Assembly (NCBI GenBank): GCA_033557675.1
Contig: JAWQRM010000297.1
Location: 1 to 24,607 of the forward strand
DNA length: 24,607 bases
DNA from: Coptodactyla brooksi
Lineage: Eukaryota > Arthropoda > Insecta > Coleoptera > Scarabaeidae
Direction of reading: 5' to 3'
In this document: one piece after another, positions 1 to 9,256 of the stretch
How the letters are laid out: each line of letters opens with the position of its first letter
Position numbering within the stretch: the stretch's first letter is position 1
Made by a program: the position numbers and the translations under genes
Notes under the pieces: model-generated
The model's input: the letters and a program-made list of their open reading frames with translations, nothing else
Database searches by the model: none
Told to the model about the DNA's origin: nothing

Positions 1-436
1 GTCCAAGTGTTAATGAAGTCCAGAGATAGATCTGAGCAGTTCGAATTCTTCTTTACTCCGTCCTGCCGTTCTCTTCAATACTTCTTTCGTCATCTGTTCG
101 AATGAAGTCTTTGAAGTCTTGAGCTTTGGTGTTCAGTTTCTTCATTCCTCGGAGTAATTTCATAATTTCTCTACAATTAACTCTAGATTCGTTAACTATA
201 ATTGCATGAAGTCAATGATTCCCATGCTTGAATCTCTCTTTTTCCAATGCTCTGCACAAACTCTTTCTTCAACTGGAACTCTGACAAGATTGTAATTGGC
301 TGGGGTTCTCCTCTTTCGATTCCGAGAATCTCTCTTTGGTGGATTACGCTTGAAGCTACACTCGAATCCGAAGAGAAGAACTCATTCTTTGAATAGGAAG
401 AACAATACTACCTTCACTTGAAGCTTGAGGATCCAT
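1..436 (-). pseudogene. Unassigned reading-frame start, possibly gag-like, cut by window edge
   Basis: On the minus strand an ATG at 436-434 sits in a favourable context (aacaATGG) and opens MDPQASSEGSIVLPIQRMSS. After an apparent frameshift near 360, a second frame runs to a stop at 194-192. It contains VIHQREILGIERGEPQPIT and then EFQLKKEFVQSIGKREIQAW. Further downstream, broken frames contain helix-like, charged text such as MKLLRGMKKLNTKAQDF up to the window start. The composition (Ser/Gln-rich start, then charged helices) would fit a retroelement gag or ORF1 protein, but I recognise no diagnostic motif such as a CCHC knuckle. The region is less AT-rich than its surroundings. It could equally be a decayed host exon. 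Confidence 0.3.
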
Positions 437-482
437 TGTTGGTTATTCTGCGAGAAAACAGAGAGGCACGCAACATCTTAAC

Positions 483-501
483 CACTGACCTACCGTCAGT
501 G
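483..501. repeat. Short perfect inverted repeat
   Basis: CACTGAC and GTCAGTG form 7-bp arms around a 5-nt loop (CTACC). It lies about 50 bp upstream of the minus-strand ATG at 436, so it would fall in the leader of that frame. No function is known. Confidence 0.5.
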
Positions 502-2340
502 ACACCAGAGGGTGATGTTTAGGTGTTCAATTTATCCTTTCAAATGCACTGTCAAAGGCTGCAAGGAAAAGAATGCGCCATCCCATCTTGTACCTTTCGA
601 AATACTTCGTAACTGCCTCCGAAAAACCGCGATATCTCTTGAACCAAACATTTCTTCACAAAATCACTTGCATACCCATAAACCACTTGTCAAGATCTTT
701 TCATTGATACCAAACTCAATCCAGTAGAACAATGAACTCAAAATCGTATCTTGCTTAATCACGTCCTTTAAATAAACACTTAATTAGCATGTACAGCCTA
801 TAAATGTTGATATAATAATATCAATAATGTAGTAAATGTTGATATAACGATCTGTAAACCTTTTCATGAGGTTTTATTGCAGCTTGATGTAATGCAGTTT
901 AAACTGTCAATAAAAACAACCTCGGATCGCAAGCTTATCAGGAGGCGTGTATACGGCCAACTTAAATTCAATAAACTTATATGAGTTATAGCACTCCGAG
1001 TTCGTCGAGACGCGGTATAGCATTCCGCTGTTATCGAGTTTTAATCGTATACGAAAGTTTCTTGCATTAAAATAACTACTACTCGCTTCGAATCTCGATA
1101 TAACTTAATAGCGCCTCAAATCATGTTACTTATGCCATTAGGGTTTATTGGGTTTTTTTACGTTTCGGTACTGTAGGTGATGTTCAATACTAAAAGGTAT
1201 TTTAATCCGAAACTGACGCATTAAAGACCATTATCAACAGCAATAATAATGCCTTGAGGCCATTACTTCATATACTGTTAGTCTCCGATACGATACGTTA
1301 TAGGATTTTTGATTTATGTACTTCTTATCTGCGTTAACGTTACTTTTTTGAGGCATCCAAAGCCCACAGGGGATGTATATCTATACTTTACATAAAAAAT
1401 AAACTGATATTTATGTGGGGATATATCTAGTAACATGAGCATCAACTTGAAAGGTGTCCCTAATATTTCCTACTGGAGCCATTTTTACGCGAGTATCCGT
1501 TGACGTTGAAACAGAAGAACAAAGGCAAAAGAAAAAAACGGTGGAAAATCGGAATATCAAACTTCTGACCCTCGCTAGAAAAAAAACACCCCTAGGTCAT
1601 TCCGTAAATCAGGGCATTAAGTTAACGTGTTCCATCGATCCCTTACATCTGTTTGATGAAAAATAACTTCCCATCGTAGTAATAGATTTTCCCTGTAGGT
1701 TTCTTCCTACCGGTTTTTCAGGAAATATATCAGATTCTATGTGTTTGTTGGTACCGTTTTTAGAATAATAGAATAACCGTGCTCACCTATAATTTTTAAT
1801 GTTTTCTTCGGGTTTTTCTTGGTACGGCTTCGTTTATTATATCTCTCTAGAAACATTGACCATTTAAACTGTAAATATGGTTGAAAATCAGGAGACATAC
1901 AATTCTCATCTCCCACGAAAGATGATATAGTCATCAAACTTTATGTGCATCCAGTGTAGAAGAATTAGAATTGACATTTGAATAGCAGTTTTAATACATT
2001 ACTCGAGAAACTGTCAAAAACATGACATTAAATCCTGAAGCAACCACAATTGCTATTTGAATGTGGGTAAATGGGTTTACGGTTGTATGTAATTTGATGT
2101 CCTCTTAATTCCTAGATAAGAAAAATCAGAATTAGATTAAATACCCAATTTTCATAAATTTTTGACGGTTTTGTAAGCAATTGTAAAAAAATATATTGTG
2201 TGGGTGAACTGAATGTGTCAATGAAATGCCTAGTACATTTCTAGGCTGTTGGATTTACATGAATGGATGCCCATACCAATTATTTTTATAACGCTTACAT
2301 TATTTTATTTATCGCAGTAGGTTCGATGTATTTTGCTTGA
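502..2340. other. Gene-poor stretch, nothing recognised
   Basis: I see only short open frames (about 70 codons or fewer) with no recognisable motif. A local direct repeat, AAATGTTGATATAA, occurs near 801 and again near 835. The plus-strand frame at 1454-1666 is lysine-rich and could not be matched to any family. No RNA gene or transposon end was identified. Confidence 0.5.
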
Positions 2341-2346
2341 ATGATG

Positions 2347-2385
2347 AACATTTGGTTTCTGTTCTTAGTCGTGTATTTTCAAGAC
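2347..2385 (-). ncRNA. Hammerhead-like motif 3' of copy A
   Basis: Downstream of the last copy A reading frame, the minus strand reads GTCTTGAAAATA, a 14-nt variable segment, GAAAC, then ATGT about two bases later. The D/C copy has the same order at 9225-9256. Penelope-like elements are known to carry hammerhead ribozymes in their repeat regions. Here the core departs from CUGANGA and the stem is weak, so I read it as a decayed or divergent relic, not a ribozyme shown to be active. Confidence 0.4.
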
Positions 2386-3250
2386 TATTGTCATTTACGT
2401 TGTTGTGTCTTATGTAGGTGGGTTATTATTTTATTGCAGGAGTTTTACGGGTTGGAATATAGGATGGGAGTTGTTGTTGACCTAGATGTTAATTGCTGGT
2501 TTTCCTTGAATATTTCCAAATTCTCGAAAACATTCATTTTATTACTTGCTTAGGACTTTGATAACCTGATGATCAGAGTAATCGAAGTCAAGTTTGTTAT
2601 TTATAAACGATTTTATATGTTCGTTATATCTGTCCTTAAATTTTCTGATTAGCGTTGTCTTTTGCTTCTATATTTCTCTTTTTGTTCTTGTATGTTTTCG
2701 TTTAATTTTGTTACTAAAGCTGTTGGATAACACTTTTTGCTAGCTGTTTGTGTTATGATGTTCATTTCTTGTTGATAGTCTTCTTTCTACATCGGAATTG
2801 ATTCTAATCCATGGAGTAAGCTTCTAAATGTTGCTTCCTTATTTTGTTTAGGATGTACGAAAGTATGATGAATTATGTTTTCTGTTTGTGTTGGTTTTCG
2901 ATATATTATGTATATTGGTTTGCTTCTGGTTACTTCTGGTTACTGGTTACTTCTTTCACGTCTTCTTGGTTGGTGATTTTTGTCTGAGTATGCTGATCGT
3001 TTCTAGTATTAGTATGTTGGTGTACATGTTTGTTATGTGCATTATTTTCGTATCTTTGTTGACGTTTATGTGCATCAATTTGTTGGTTAAATCTGTGTTA
3101 TTTTTTATTGTGCGTTTGTCGTTGTATTGTATCGTGGTTTTTATTTTCTTTGCTAAATATTTGGAGAATTTGTATGCTGCTGTCGTTGTGAAATTTACTA
3201 GTGGTCTTATCGGTGTGTTGTTTTTGTCTCTTGGGTAGTCCTTTCATTTT
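2347..3250 (-). pseudogene. Penelope-like retroelement copy A (RT plus GIY-YIG remnant)
   Basis: Minus-strand blocks appear in the order expected for a Penelope-like element. At 3213-2956 one frame reads PIRPLVNF, then AAYKFSKYLAKKI and ITNMYTNILILETISIL, which are reverse transcriptase motifs. At 2915-2649 a second block reads IYIIYRKPTQTENIIHH, then FVHPKQNKEATFRSLLHGL and KEDYQQEMNIITQTA. At 2650-2542 a GIY-YIG tail reads RKFKDRYNEHIKSF, and at 2537-2445 a final block begins MNVFENLEIFKENQQ. The palm segment that should carry the YVDD active site is missing: only about 40 bp separates the first two blocks, and that junction holds short tandem TTCTGGTTAC copies. The residue before ITNMYTNI is His where the family has the catalytic Asp. 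It has stops and frameshifts and is 5' truncated. It is the same lineage as the D/C copy (shared KEDY and YRK-TQT blocks). Confidence 0.85.
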
Positions 3251-3601
3251 TGGCACTTGGGGATTCACGTTAATGTTTTTTCACTTTCTTGTATAAGGTT
3301 GGTTGGTTTTATAATCAGTACGCGGAAATTCAGATCTGAAAATACTCATTCGAAGTGTTTTCGATGATCGAAATAAAAATCCCGCAATAGAAAGTTTGTC
3401 ACCAGCAAGAGGTTACCGAGTGGAAATAAAGGGAAATAAAGCGAAATATAATTAGTAATAGTCGTAACTTGTTTTACAATTTGTCACACTTTTTATTTTA
3501 TCATGAGTGCAAAACAACCCTTATTTGGTAAATAGTTATTAAAATGAGTTAGTTGACTTTCAATTTTTGAAAATTTACTTTAATTTTCTTTACTTAAAAG
3601 T
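3251..3601. other. Short gap, nothing recognised
   Basis: AT-rich sequence between copy A and the piggyBac-type end. The first 60 bases may hold the eroded upstream part of the copy A reverse transcriptase on the minus strand. The rest should be internal sequence of whatever element ends at 3662, but no transposase text is visible and no partner TTAA-CCCGGCGCC end was found. Confidence 0.4.
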
Positions 3602-3666
3602 CCGGGTCATAATGACCCGGTGTCATCGTGTGCGTAATTATTTTCACCTCAGTGGCGCCGGGTTAA
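3602..3666 (+). mobile_element. piggyBac-type terminus at TTAA (solo end or MITE)
   Basis: The segment ends GGCGCCGGG immediately followed by TTAA (3663-3666), the target site of piggyBac elements. Inward of it lies a perfect 19-nt palindrome, CCGGGTCAT-A-ATGACCCGG (3602-3620). Spacing is about 42 bp from the element terminus to the palindrome. The piggyBac element at 16649-17926 has the same architecture, with a palindrome of the same form near each end. No transposase is associated, so this is a non-autonomous or truncated element. Confidence 0.6.
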
Positions 3667-3771
3667 AAAATATCAGGGATGATCCAAATTCTTTTTTTCA
3701 TAACCGTGCAAAATAAACATATTTCTTAATAAATAACTAAATAAATACAAATCTGTAAACTGACCGATTCC

Positions 3772-4193
3772 GTCATGTATTTAGGAGTTCGTATGGACAC
3801 GCACCTAATCTGTAGTCATCACGAAAACACCAAATTAACCCTGGAATATGCTAGACTCAAATAACTACATCCCCTAATAAATACAAATTCTCCTATGTGG
3901 CCTGAATGCACTTTACTAATGTACAAAGCGCTTCTGCGACCTATTATAACATGTGCCTGTCCCGCGTTGAGCGCAAATCAAATTTAAGGAAACTGTAAAC
4001 ATTCCAACATAAACTCCACCGCACTGCAGTAGACACACCCTGGTTCGTAACAAATGACCAACTTCATCGCGAACTACAAATGGAAACTGTGAGTGAATTC
4101 ATCGGAAAGCTCTCGAAATCCCTCTATAACAATTCAACTATCGATCCCAATCCACTGGTAAAACAACTAGGAAGAAGAAGACCATCAGACTGA
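3772..4193 (+). pseudogene. Jockey-type non-LTR reverse transcriptase, C-terminal fragment
   Basis: The first frame reads VMYLGVRMDTHL, then YKALLRPIITCACPALSAN, matching the YLGV-D and YK-L-RP-ITY blocks at the end of Jockey-clade reverse transcriptases. After a frameshift near 3985 the text continues FQHKLHRTAVDTPWFVTN, then DQLHRELQMETVSEFIGKL and DPNPLVKQLGRRRPSD to a stop at 4191-4193. The F-NK-LR-napWyvrN block and the following helix are typical of the C-terminus of this clade's ORF2. Catalytic domains and endonuclease are absent, so the copy is 5' truncated and dead. The adjacent piggyBac end at 3666 is about 105 bp upstream. I see no poly-A tail at the 3' side. Confidence 0.8.
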
Positions 4194-6279
4194 AGCTCAG
4201 ACTATCACACGATCTTCTCGAAGACATTATAATCGATAGGGTGCAAATGTTATTGTAAGAGGCATTCAATACAACCATGTATAACATCATGTTGACCTGG
4301 TTAATACAAACTTTATAAACAAACATATTTCATATTTGCTTTGGTTTTCATTATGCACGCAGAGAATGAAAACAAGTGAAAACCTACTTTAAAAAATCAC
4401 TTGCAGATCTGTGTTTGAAAAAACATGCCCTTGGCACTAAAGCAAATAAGCACATTCTTCTCATGGAACAGACACAAAAGGTTTCTTCTTATAACTTGAC
4501 AAACCGTCGATTCTGATATCTTAAATTGAACTCTAGTAATGACATTCAAATGCTTCTAACTCTGGATTGTGTATTTTACAAAACAGTGTTGACGAAGTTA
4601 CATTTCGAGTAAAGGCAAGGTGCAGCTCCATATAACAGTGCATTAAGACAATGAATGCATCATTTTAATTTGATACACTGACTGACAACAACGAATGTTA
4701 ACAGTGGACAAACCCTTTCTGAGTAGGGGAAGCATTGTACGTTTACAGTAAAGATGCCCCGAGGAGTTTCTATAGCTTACAATAGTTTGCTTTTATTCTC
4801 TTGTTGCATTTTTCCTCCTACTATACTGCAAACGACATGCTTCAGCTGCAGGGATCCGAAACCGGTTATTTGGAAATATTAAAATAAAAATTACGAATAT
4901 ATACGTATTGCACACCTTATACATCCTTCTTGTAGATTCCGCTGGCAATTTTGTTCATACTCTGTTTACAATGATTAAATATGTGAATATTAAGCTTTAA
5001 GCAAAAACTGTAGTTGTAGGACTTAATTAAAATAGGGATAAATAAGCTTGGCATGTTGGTTGCTAGCACAGACTTAGCAACAAATTAATGCTGATAGTCT
5101 CTGCTAATAATCAGAAAGCACATTCTAATAAATATATCAATTATGATATATCACGGGTCTATCGAACAGTCAAGTGTTGTAGGCAATACTTAATCTGTTC
5201 CAGAGATAATCAGATCTGGGTAAAGTCCATCCGAAAACGAATAAAATAACTTTATGTACACCTGCAATGCTAAAAGATAATTAGAGAATCGGAAGAATGC
5301 AAAAGCCTGTAAAAACATACACTACTTTATTAAGGATTACCTTAGATTACTGTCAAGTCATTCCATCCCATCAAAATTTAAATTTAGTACAATGTAAAAT
5401 ACAAGTTAAAATGTGTTTTCGGGGAAAAATTATTTTTAATTACCACACACATCGCGACTCATTAAATTTAATAAGTGATCGTGCCCTCGTTTAAAATTAA
5501 AACGTAATTCCAGCATTCCGGCCCTGGAGATGAAGCTTTTTCGAAAAACAAATGAAAAGCGGTGTTTTATTTTTAGCAATCCCCGAGCAACGGTATTAAT
5601 ATATAAAAGCACTTCTCGTTTAGTGCCACTTAACACAATTGAGAATGGTATGTCGATCATAGATTAGCAAGCAGTCCCACTCAGTATTCCTGTCTAGTTT
5701 ATTTTTGTATTTCTCCGTTCAGCCTTAATTATACCTTTTCATTGAACAAAAGAAAATTTAACCATACCTCTAATGCAACTATTCTGATAAAATAGTAGCA
5801 ATTAATTACCCTCTTGATCGTTGAAGTGGGTACATAACCATCAATCAAAATGAAAGCAAAAAGGGACCCCGGGCGTCAAGTGAAGTGTCGACGCAAACAT
5901 TCTAATCTCGCGGCAATCTTACTCCCTACCCTGGCGAGTAATTAGTGAAAACGCTGAATGTTGATTTTAGTATTCCGCAAATTTAATATGGATAAACATG
6001 CTGGGTAAATTTAATTAATACATTTAATAATATAAGTCCAAAATCTAAGTGTAAATCTGCATAATTAGAAAATTTTTTACTAATTTCATAGCGTTTTAAG
6101 ATTATTCATTTCTTGACCCCACATTTTAAAGATTAGAAAAATTAAAAGATAAACTGCAGAACAGTCAACTAGCTCTTAGCTGTAATTATAATAAAATGCT
6201 ATAGTCCAAACAGTTCACTAGCTCTAATTAATGAAAGATATTGGGAGAAAAATTATCCCCTACTAAATAACTGACACTG
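4194..6279. other. Long gene-poor stretch, nothing recognised
   Basis: No coding block, RNA gene or element end could be recognised. 5500-5660 and 5840-5940 are less AT-rich than the rest and look less eroded, but carry no identifiable motif. A near-direct repeat, ACAGTCAACTAGCTCT versus ACAGTTCACTAGCTCT, occurs near 6161 and 6211. The last 100 bases may hold the eroded upstream part of the D/C Penelope-like element. Confidence 0.45.
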
Positions 6280-6444
6280 TACACCAACATATCGATACAA
6301 GAAACCATCACTCACGAAAACGATGAAAAACATATTGCTAGCATTCTGAAAATCATAGCTGCGCAAAATCACTTCCAATTCAACAACAAGCAATATACAT
6401 TCATAAAAACGGTTTACCTATGGTAGGCCCACTATCAGGAATAC
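6280..6444 (+). pseudogene. Penelope-like element D/C, 5' segment (interrupted RT)
   Basis: One frame (6280-6426) reads YTNISIQETI, then IAAQNHFQFNNKQYTFIK. The text switches frame at about 6408 to NGLPMVGPLSGI, ending at 6444. YTNIPI-ET, FQFN and GLPMGSPLSGI are consecutive reverse transcriptase blocks of Penelope-like elements. At 6444 the text stops abruptly because copy B was inserted in opposite orientation. It resumes in the correct codon phase at 8426 with LSQIFLRKLYEE. The element is truncated upstream, with no recognisable text before about 6280. Confidence 0.85.
6434..6444. repeat. Target-site duplication of copy B, left copy
   Basis: ATCAGGAATAC here is repeated exactly at 8415-8425, on the other side of copy B. 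The 11-bp duplication marks the insertion of B into element D/C. Confidence 0.85.
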
Positions 6445-6490
6445 CAGAACTAGCAAACACCTTAACCACAACAATATGTTTTAAAACTCA

Positions 6491-6525
6491 ACATGTTTCG
6501 GTGTATCGAATAAACCGTCTTCAGG
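6491..6525 (-). ncRNA. Hammerhead-like motif in 3' region of copy B
   Basis: The minus strand reads CCTGAAGA, CGGT, an 11-nt loop, ACCG, then AAACATGT. CTGAAGA fits the CUGANGA box of a hammerhead ribozyme. The helix before GAAA could be stem II, but using all four pairs takes the G of GAAA, and leaving that G free gives a C-C first pair. Downstream, ATGTT and AACAT could form stem III. Stem I pairs poorly. Penelope-like elements are known to carry such motifs. This is a plausible but imperfect copy, probably inactive. Confidence 0.45.
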
Positions 6526-6629
6526 AGAATGAACAACTAAAATGAAAAACCAGACTTATATACCTACCCTGTTACTTTTTAATGGGTCCACTTACTTATA
6601 ATTAGGCTTTAATTACCTTGTCTTTGGAC

Positions 6630-8345
6630 CTACCAAGACAAAAAGATCGAGGCACAAATAGGGGCAGGGTCGTTATTAAACATCTTGTTTTTGTTTTTAA
6701 TAATTTTTAAGGTTTCCACTGTGTCAAGCTGATTATTTAAATTAACTTGTTTAATCAATTCTGTTTTATCATTTATACTGTAGTTAAGAGTAATCATATG
6801 GGCAGCCGCACTGGATTTCTCTGGTTTATAATTTTAAGTGATTTAAATGCCCTTTGCACCTAGTTTTAAGAGACCTACGCGTGTGCTTGATATAACTTTT
6901 ATCACAATTGGTGCAACTTATTTTATAAATCCCCGATTTGTCTATTAAATTTATTTTATCTTTTGGATTGCCTCACCGACTTTTAATAGCGTTGTTATTA
7001 GTAAATGCTACTTTAAAATCGAATATTTTTAACATATCATAACCGATATGTTAAAAACATTAATAAAAATAAATAATAATAAAAATAATAATAAAGGATT
7101 AACATGCTTTAGTGGTTTTATCATAGAGAAGTTTAATGAACTGTTTAATTTCTTCTTTAGGTGCTTCTTCAAGAGTAGGATATTTACGTAAATCGATTTT
7201 AAATTCCCTTTTTCTTAAAATGTTATGTATTACATTTTTATTAAACCCTTTATATATAGCTAACTCTTCAATATATTTAAGTCCTTTATTATACCTAATT
7301 TTGTTTAGTGAAACGTTTGGTAAATAATCTACCACATTGTGTTGGTGATTACAGTCTGAAGTTGTAAATCGTTTTGTATTAGTTTCTTTTCGAAAAATAT
7401 CCTTTTCTATTTCACATGTAAATTTTATTGTTTTATATTCTAACTTAATTTCCCTAATAAATTCTTGAATGTTAGTTAGTTCTCTTATTAGTGCCAAATA
7501 TCGCGAACACGCCATCCTCTTACCTAACCCAAATTTTAGGAAAATATTAAAGCTTTTGTTTAAATTTAGTGGTTTCAAAGTCACCCATGAAGAAATTAGC
7601 AAGAAAATGTGAAAGACAGTTATCCATTGCCGTCCCTTCTGTCTGTTTAAAGAATTTACAGTTAAATCTGAAGTAATATAAATCCATGCATATTTTAGTA
7701 AGTATAACATATTATTTTTATCGATCTCTTTGAGTGTTAGTTTATTTTTATTAAGAAATTTTTAAGAATGATTAAAGTTTCTTTAATTGGGATATTCGGA
7801 AAAACCACTGTTATAAACCACTTTAATAAGTTAATTAAATGAGTTTCTTCAGAATACTCAGTTAATTTATTAATGTTTGTTTATTAATGTACTGTGAAAT
7901 TGGTATCTCTGTGTCTTTAAGTTTAGTGTCGTTAATTTTGTTTATAAAGTCAATAGTGTTTTTAATTTCAAATGATTCCAGTTTAGTTCCTAGGTTGTTA
8001 AATTTATGGTTAAGCCATTTAGAATCAGAATAAGTTGGGGAGTTGGTACCCGACACTATAGAAATAAAATTTTTGCCAGGTTTATGAATTTTAGGAAAAC
8101 AGTAAATTCTTGGTAATAGAATTTACCAAGAATTGTCAAGTTTAAATATATCTGTTTTATCTAGAAGCGAGTTACATGTATTTAACGTATTTTTTGTTTA
8201 TTCAATAATATAATTTTATTTAACGGATTGTGATTAATTTCTACATATGAACCTTCCTCGAGAAATGTATTCATTCTACTAGTGTAGTTTGCTTTATCCC
8301 TAATAACGACCGCGTTCTCTTTATCCACTTTTAAATAAAAACAGT
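6630..8345 (-). pseudogene. Copy B Penelope-like polyprotein: RT and GIY-YIG endonuclease
   Basis: Minus-strand blocks in order: 8330-8215 VDKENAVVIRDKANYTSRM (RT0-like); 8102-7862 FPKIHKPG, then SIVSGTNSPTYSDSKWLNH; about 7802-7769 FPNIPIKETL; 7645-7619 QTEGTAMDN, then FLANFFMGDFE; 7528-7502, where family members have RYVDD, reads R-stop-EDGVFAIF; 7490-7099 IKFTCEIEK, then RKETNTKRFTTSDCNHQH and YKGFNKNVIHNILRKR; 6945-6826 KSGIYKISCTNCDKSYIKH, then TRRSLKTRCKGH (GIY-YIG with its CxxC); and 6824-6630 SSAAAHMITLNYSIN to a stop. Normally the RT copies RNA into DNA at a nick made by the GIY-YIG domain. Here the YVDD pair is lost, YIG is YIK, the usual EH glutamate is Gly, and several frameshifts occur, so it is inactive. 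Its sequence type differs from copies A and D/C. Confidence 0.85.
8105..8134. repeat. Perfect 12-bp inverted repeat inside copy B RT
   Basis: AATTCTTGGTAA and TTACCAAGAATT flank a 6-nt spacer. It interrupts the RT text just upstream of the PKIHKPG block, so it is probably a local mutation product and not a functional site. Confidence 0.6.
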
Positions 8346-8414
8346 CTGCTTTTTAGATTGTGTATTATCTTATTGTGATCCCCATTATTATTTACTTAAC
8401 CACCGATTCATCTA

Positions 8415-8425
8415 ATCAGGAATAC
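8415..8425. repeat. Target-site duplication of copy B, right copy
   Basis: ATCAGGAATAC, identical to 6434-6444. It marks the high-coordinate boundary of copy B. Confidence 0.85.
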
Positions 8426-9137
8426 TATCTCAAATATTCCTACGAAAACTCTATGAAGAAATAAACAAGGAAATAGAAGAAAAATAAATAATAAAAGCAA
8501 GGTTTAAATATTTTGGACATCACAATCACCACAAAAGGTGACAAACTACGATACAAAATATACAGGAAACTGACGCAAACAGACAATATAATCCGCAGGC
8601 TTGAAAGAAATCCAATGAAGAAAGAGGATTATAGACAAAAATTAAACATTGCCTATAACGTAAGTAGCAAATACAAATTGATACCCAACAAGATTAATAA
8701 CAATGCAGTAATAAAATACATGAAAACATAAAAACAAAAAGAAAAACATCCAAACAAAAAACAATACAGTAATCAAAAACGAAATATAATGAACCACATT
8801 CACGTACACAGGACAATTTAAACATTGCATTCCGGACTGCACACAACATAAAATACGTAACCCAACCGACAATAGGAAAAAACGAACAAAATGAAATAAT
8901 TCGGAATATACACAATCAAATGTGGCACATGTGAAATAAAATATCAGTCAAATAAGAAAAGTCAGCGACAGAAATAAAAAACGCATAATATTAAAAAAAA
9001 ACATAAAAAACAAGTACGACTCCAATTACGCAGAACATCTCAATAAATAATCCAACTTACCAGGAAATGGAGAGCAAAACTTCGAAGTCATAAAAGTCTT
9101 AGGTAAAAGAGAAAACTCAACATTCACGATAATTTAA
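8416..9137 (+). pseudogene. Penelope-like element D/C, 3' segment (RT tail and GIY-YIG)
   Basis: Continues the interrupted RT. 8416-8487 reads SGILSQIFLRKLYEEINK to a stop. 8498-8731 reads LNILDITITTKGDKLRY, then IYRKLTQTDNIIRRLERNPM and KKEDYRQKLNIAYNV. A conserved linker AFRTAHNIKY follows near 8825-8855. The GIY-YIG block at 8900-8977 reads FGIYTIKCGTCEIKYQSN, keeping the CxxC but losing the Gly of YIG. The tail at 9015-9137 reads SNYAEHLNK, stop, then EQNFEVIKVLGKRENSTFT. The palm segment with YVDD is missing between 8487 and 8498. Blocks IYRK-TQT and KEDY match copy A, so these two belong to one lineage. Three or more frames are used and stops are frequent, so it is dead. Confidence 0.82.
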
Positions 9138-9224
9138 AAACATTTCGAGAAACCCTAACAAAACTTCTACAATAAAACGACCACCCTGTATGTATAAGCA
9201 GAAACAACAAAAAAAAACACACCG

Positions 9225-9256
9225 GTCTTGAAAATAGCGATAACGCTGAAACATGT
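9225..9256 (+). ncRNA. Hammerhead-like motif 3' of D/C
   Basis: Reads GTCTTGAAAATA, then GCG, an ATAA loop, CGC, T, and GAAACATGT, about 90 bp after the last coding block. AGCG and CGCT can pair around the ATAA loop directly before GAAAC, as stem II does in a hammerhead. The CUGANGA box is degenerate (CTTGAAAA). The first 12 bases are identical to the copy A motif at the same relative place. Confidence 0.42.

Larger units (their letters stand above)
6445..8414 (-). mobile_element. Penelope-like element copy B, nested in D/C
   Basis: A 1970-bp insertion in opposite orientation to its host, bounded by an identical 11-bp sequence on both sides. Its 5' end (high coordinate) begins just upstream of the RT0-like block, so it is 5' truncated, as is common for retroelements. 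Its 3' end carries the hammerhead-like motif at 6525-6491 and continues to 6445. The coding remnant is annotated separately. Confidence 0.85.

Noticed and set aside
512..727. A 71-codon plus-strand frame
   Set aside because: No recognisable motif. It lies antisense to the leader of the minus-strand frame and is no longer than chance allows.
2888..3238. A 116-codon plus-strand frame with strongly hydrophobic residues, like a membrane protein
   Set aside because: It is antisense to the Penelope-like copy A RT. The complement of Lys/Asn-rich AT-rich coding text naturally reads as Phe/Leu/Val-rich sequence.
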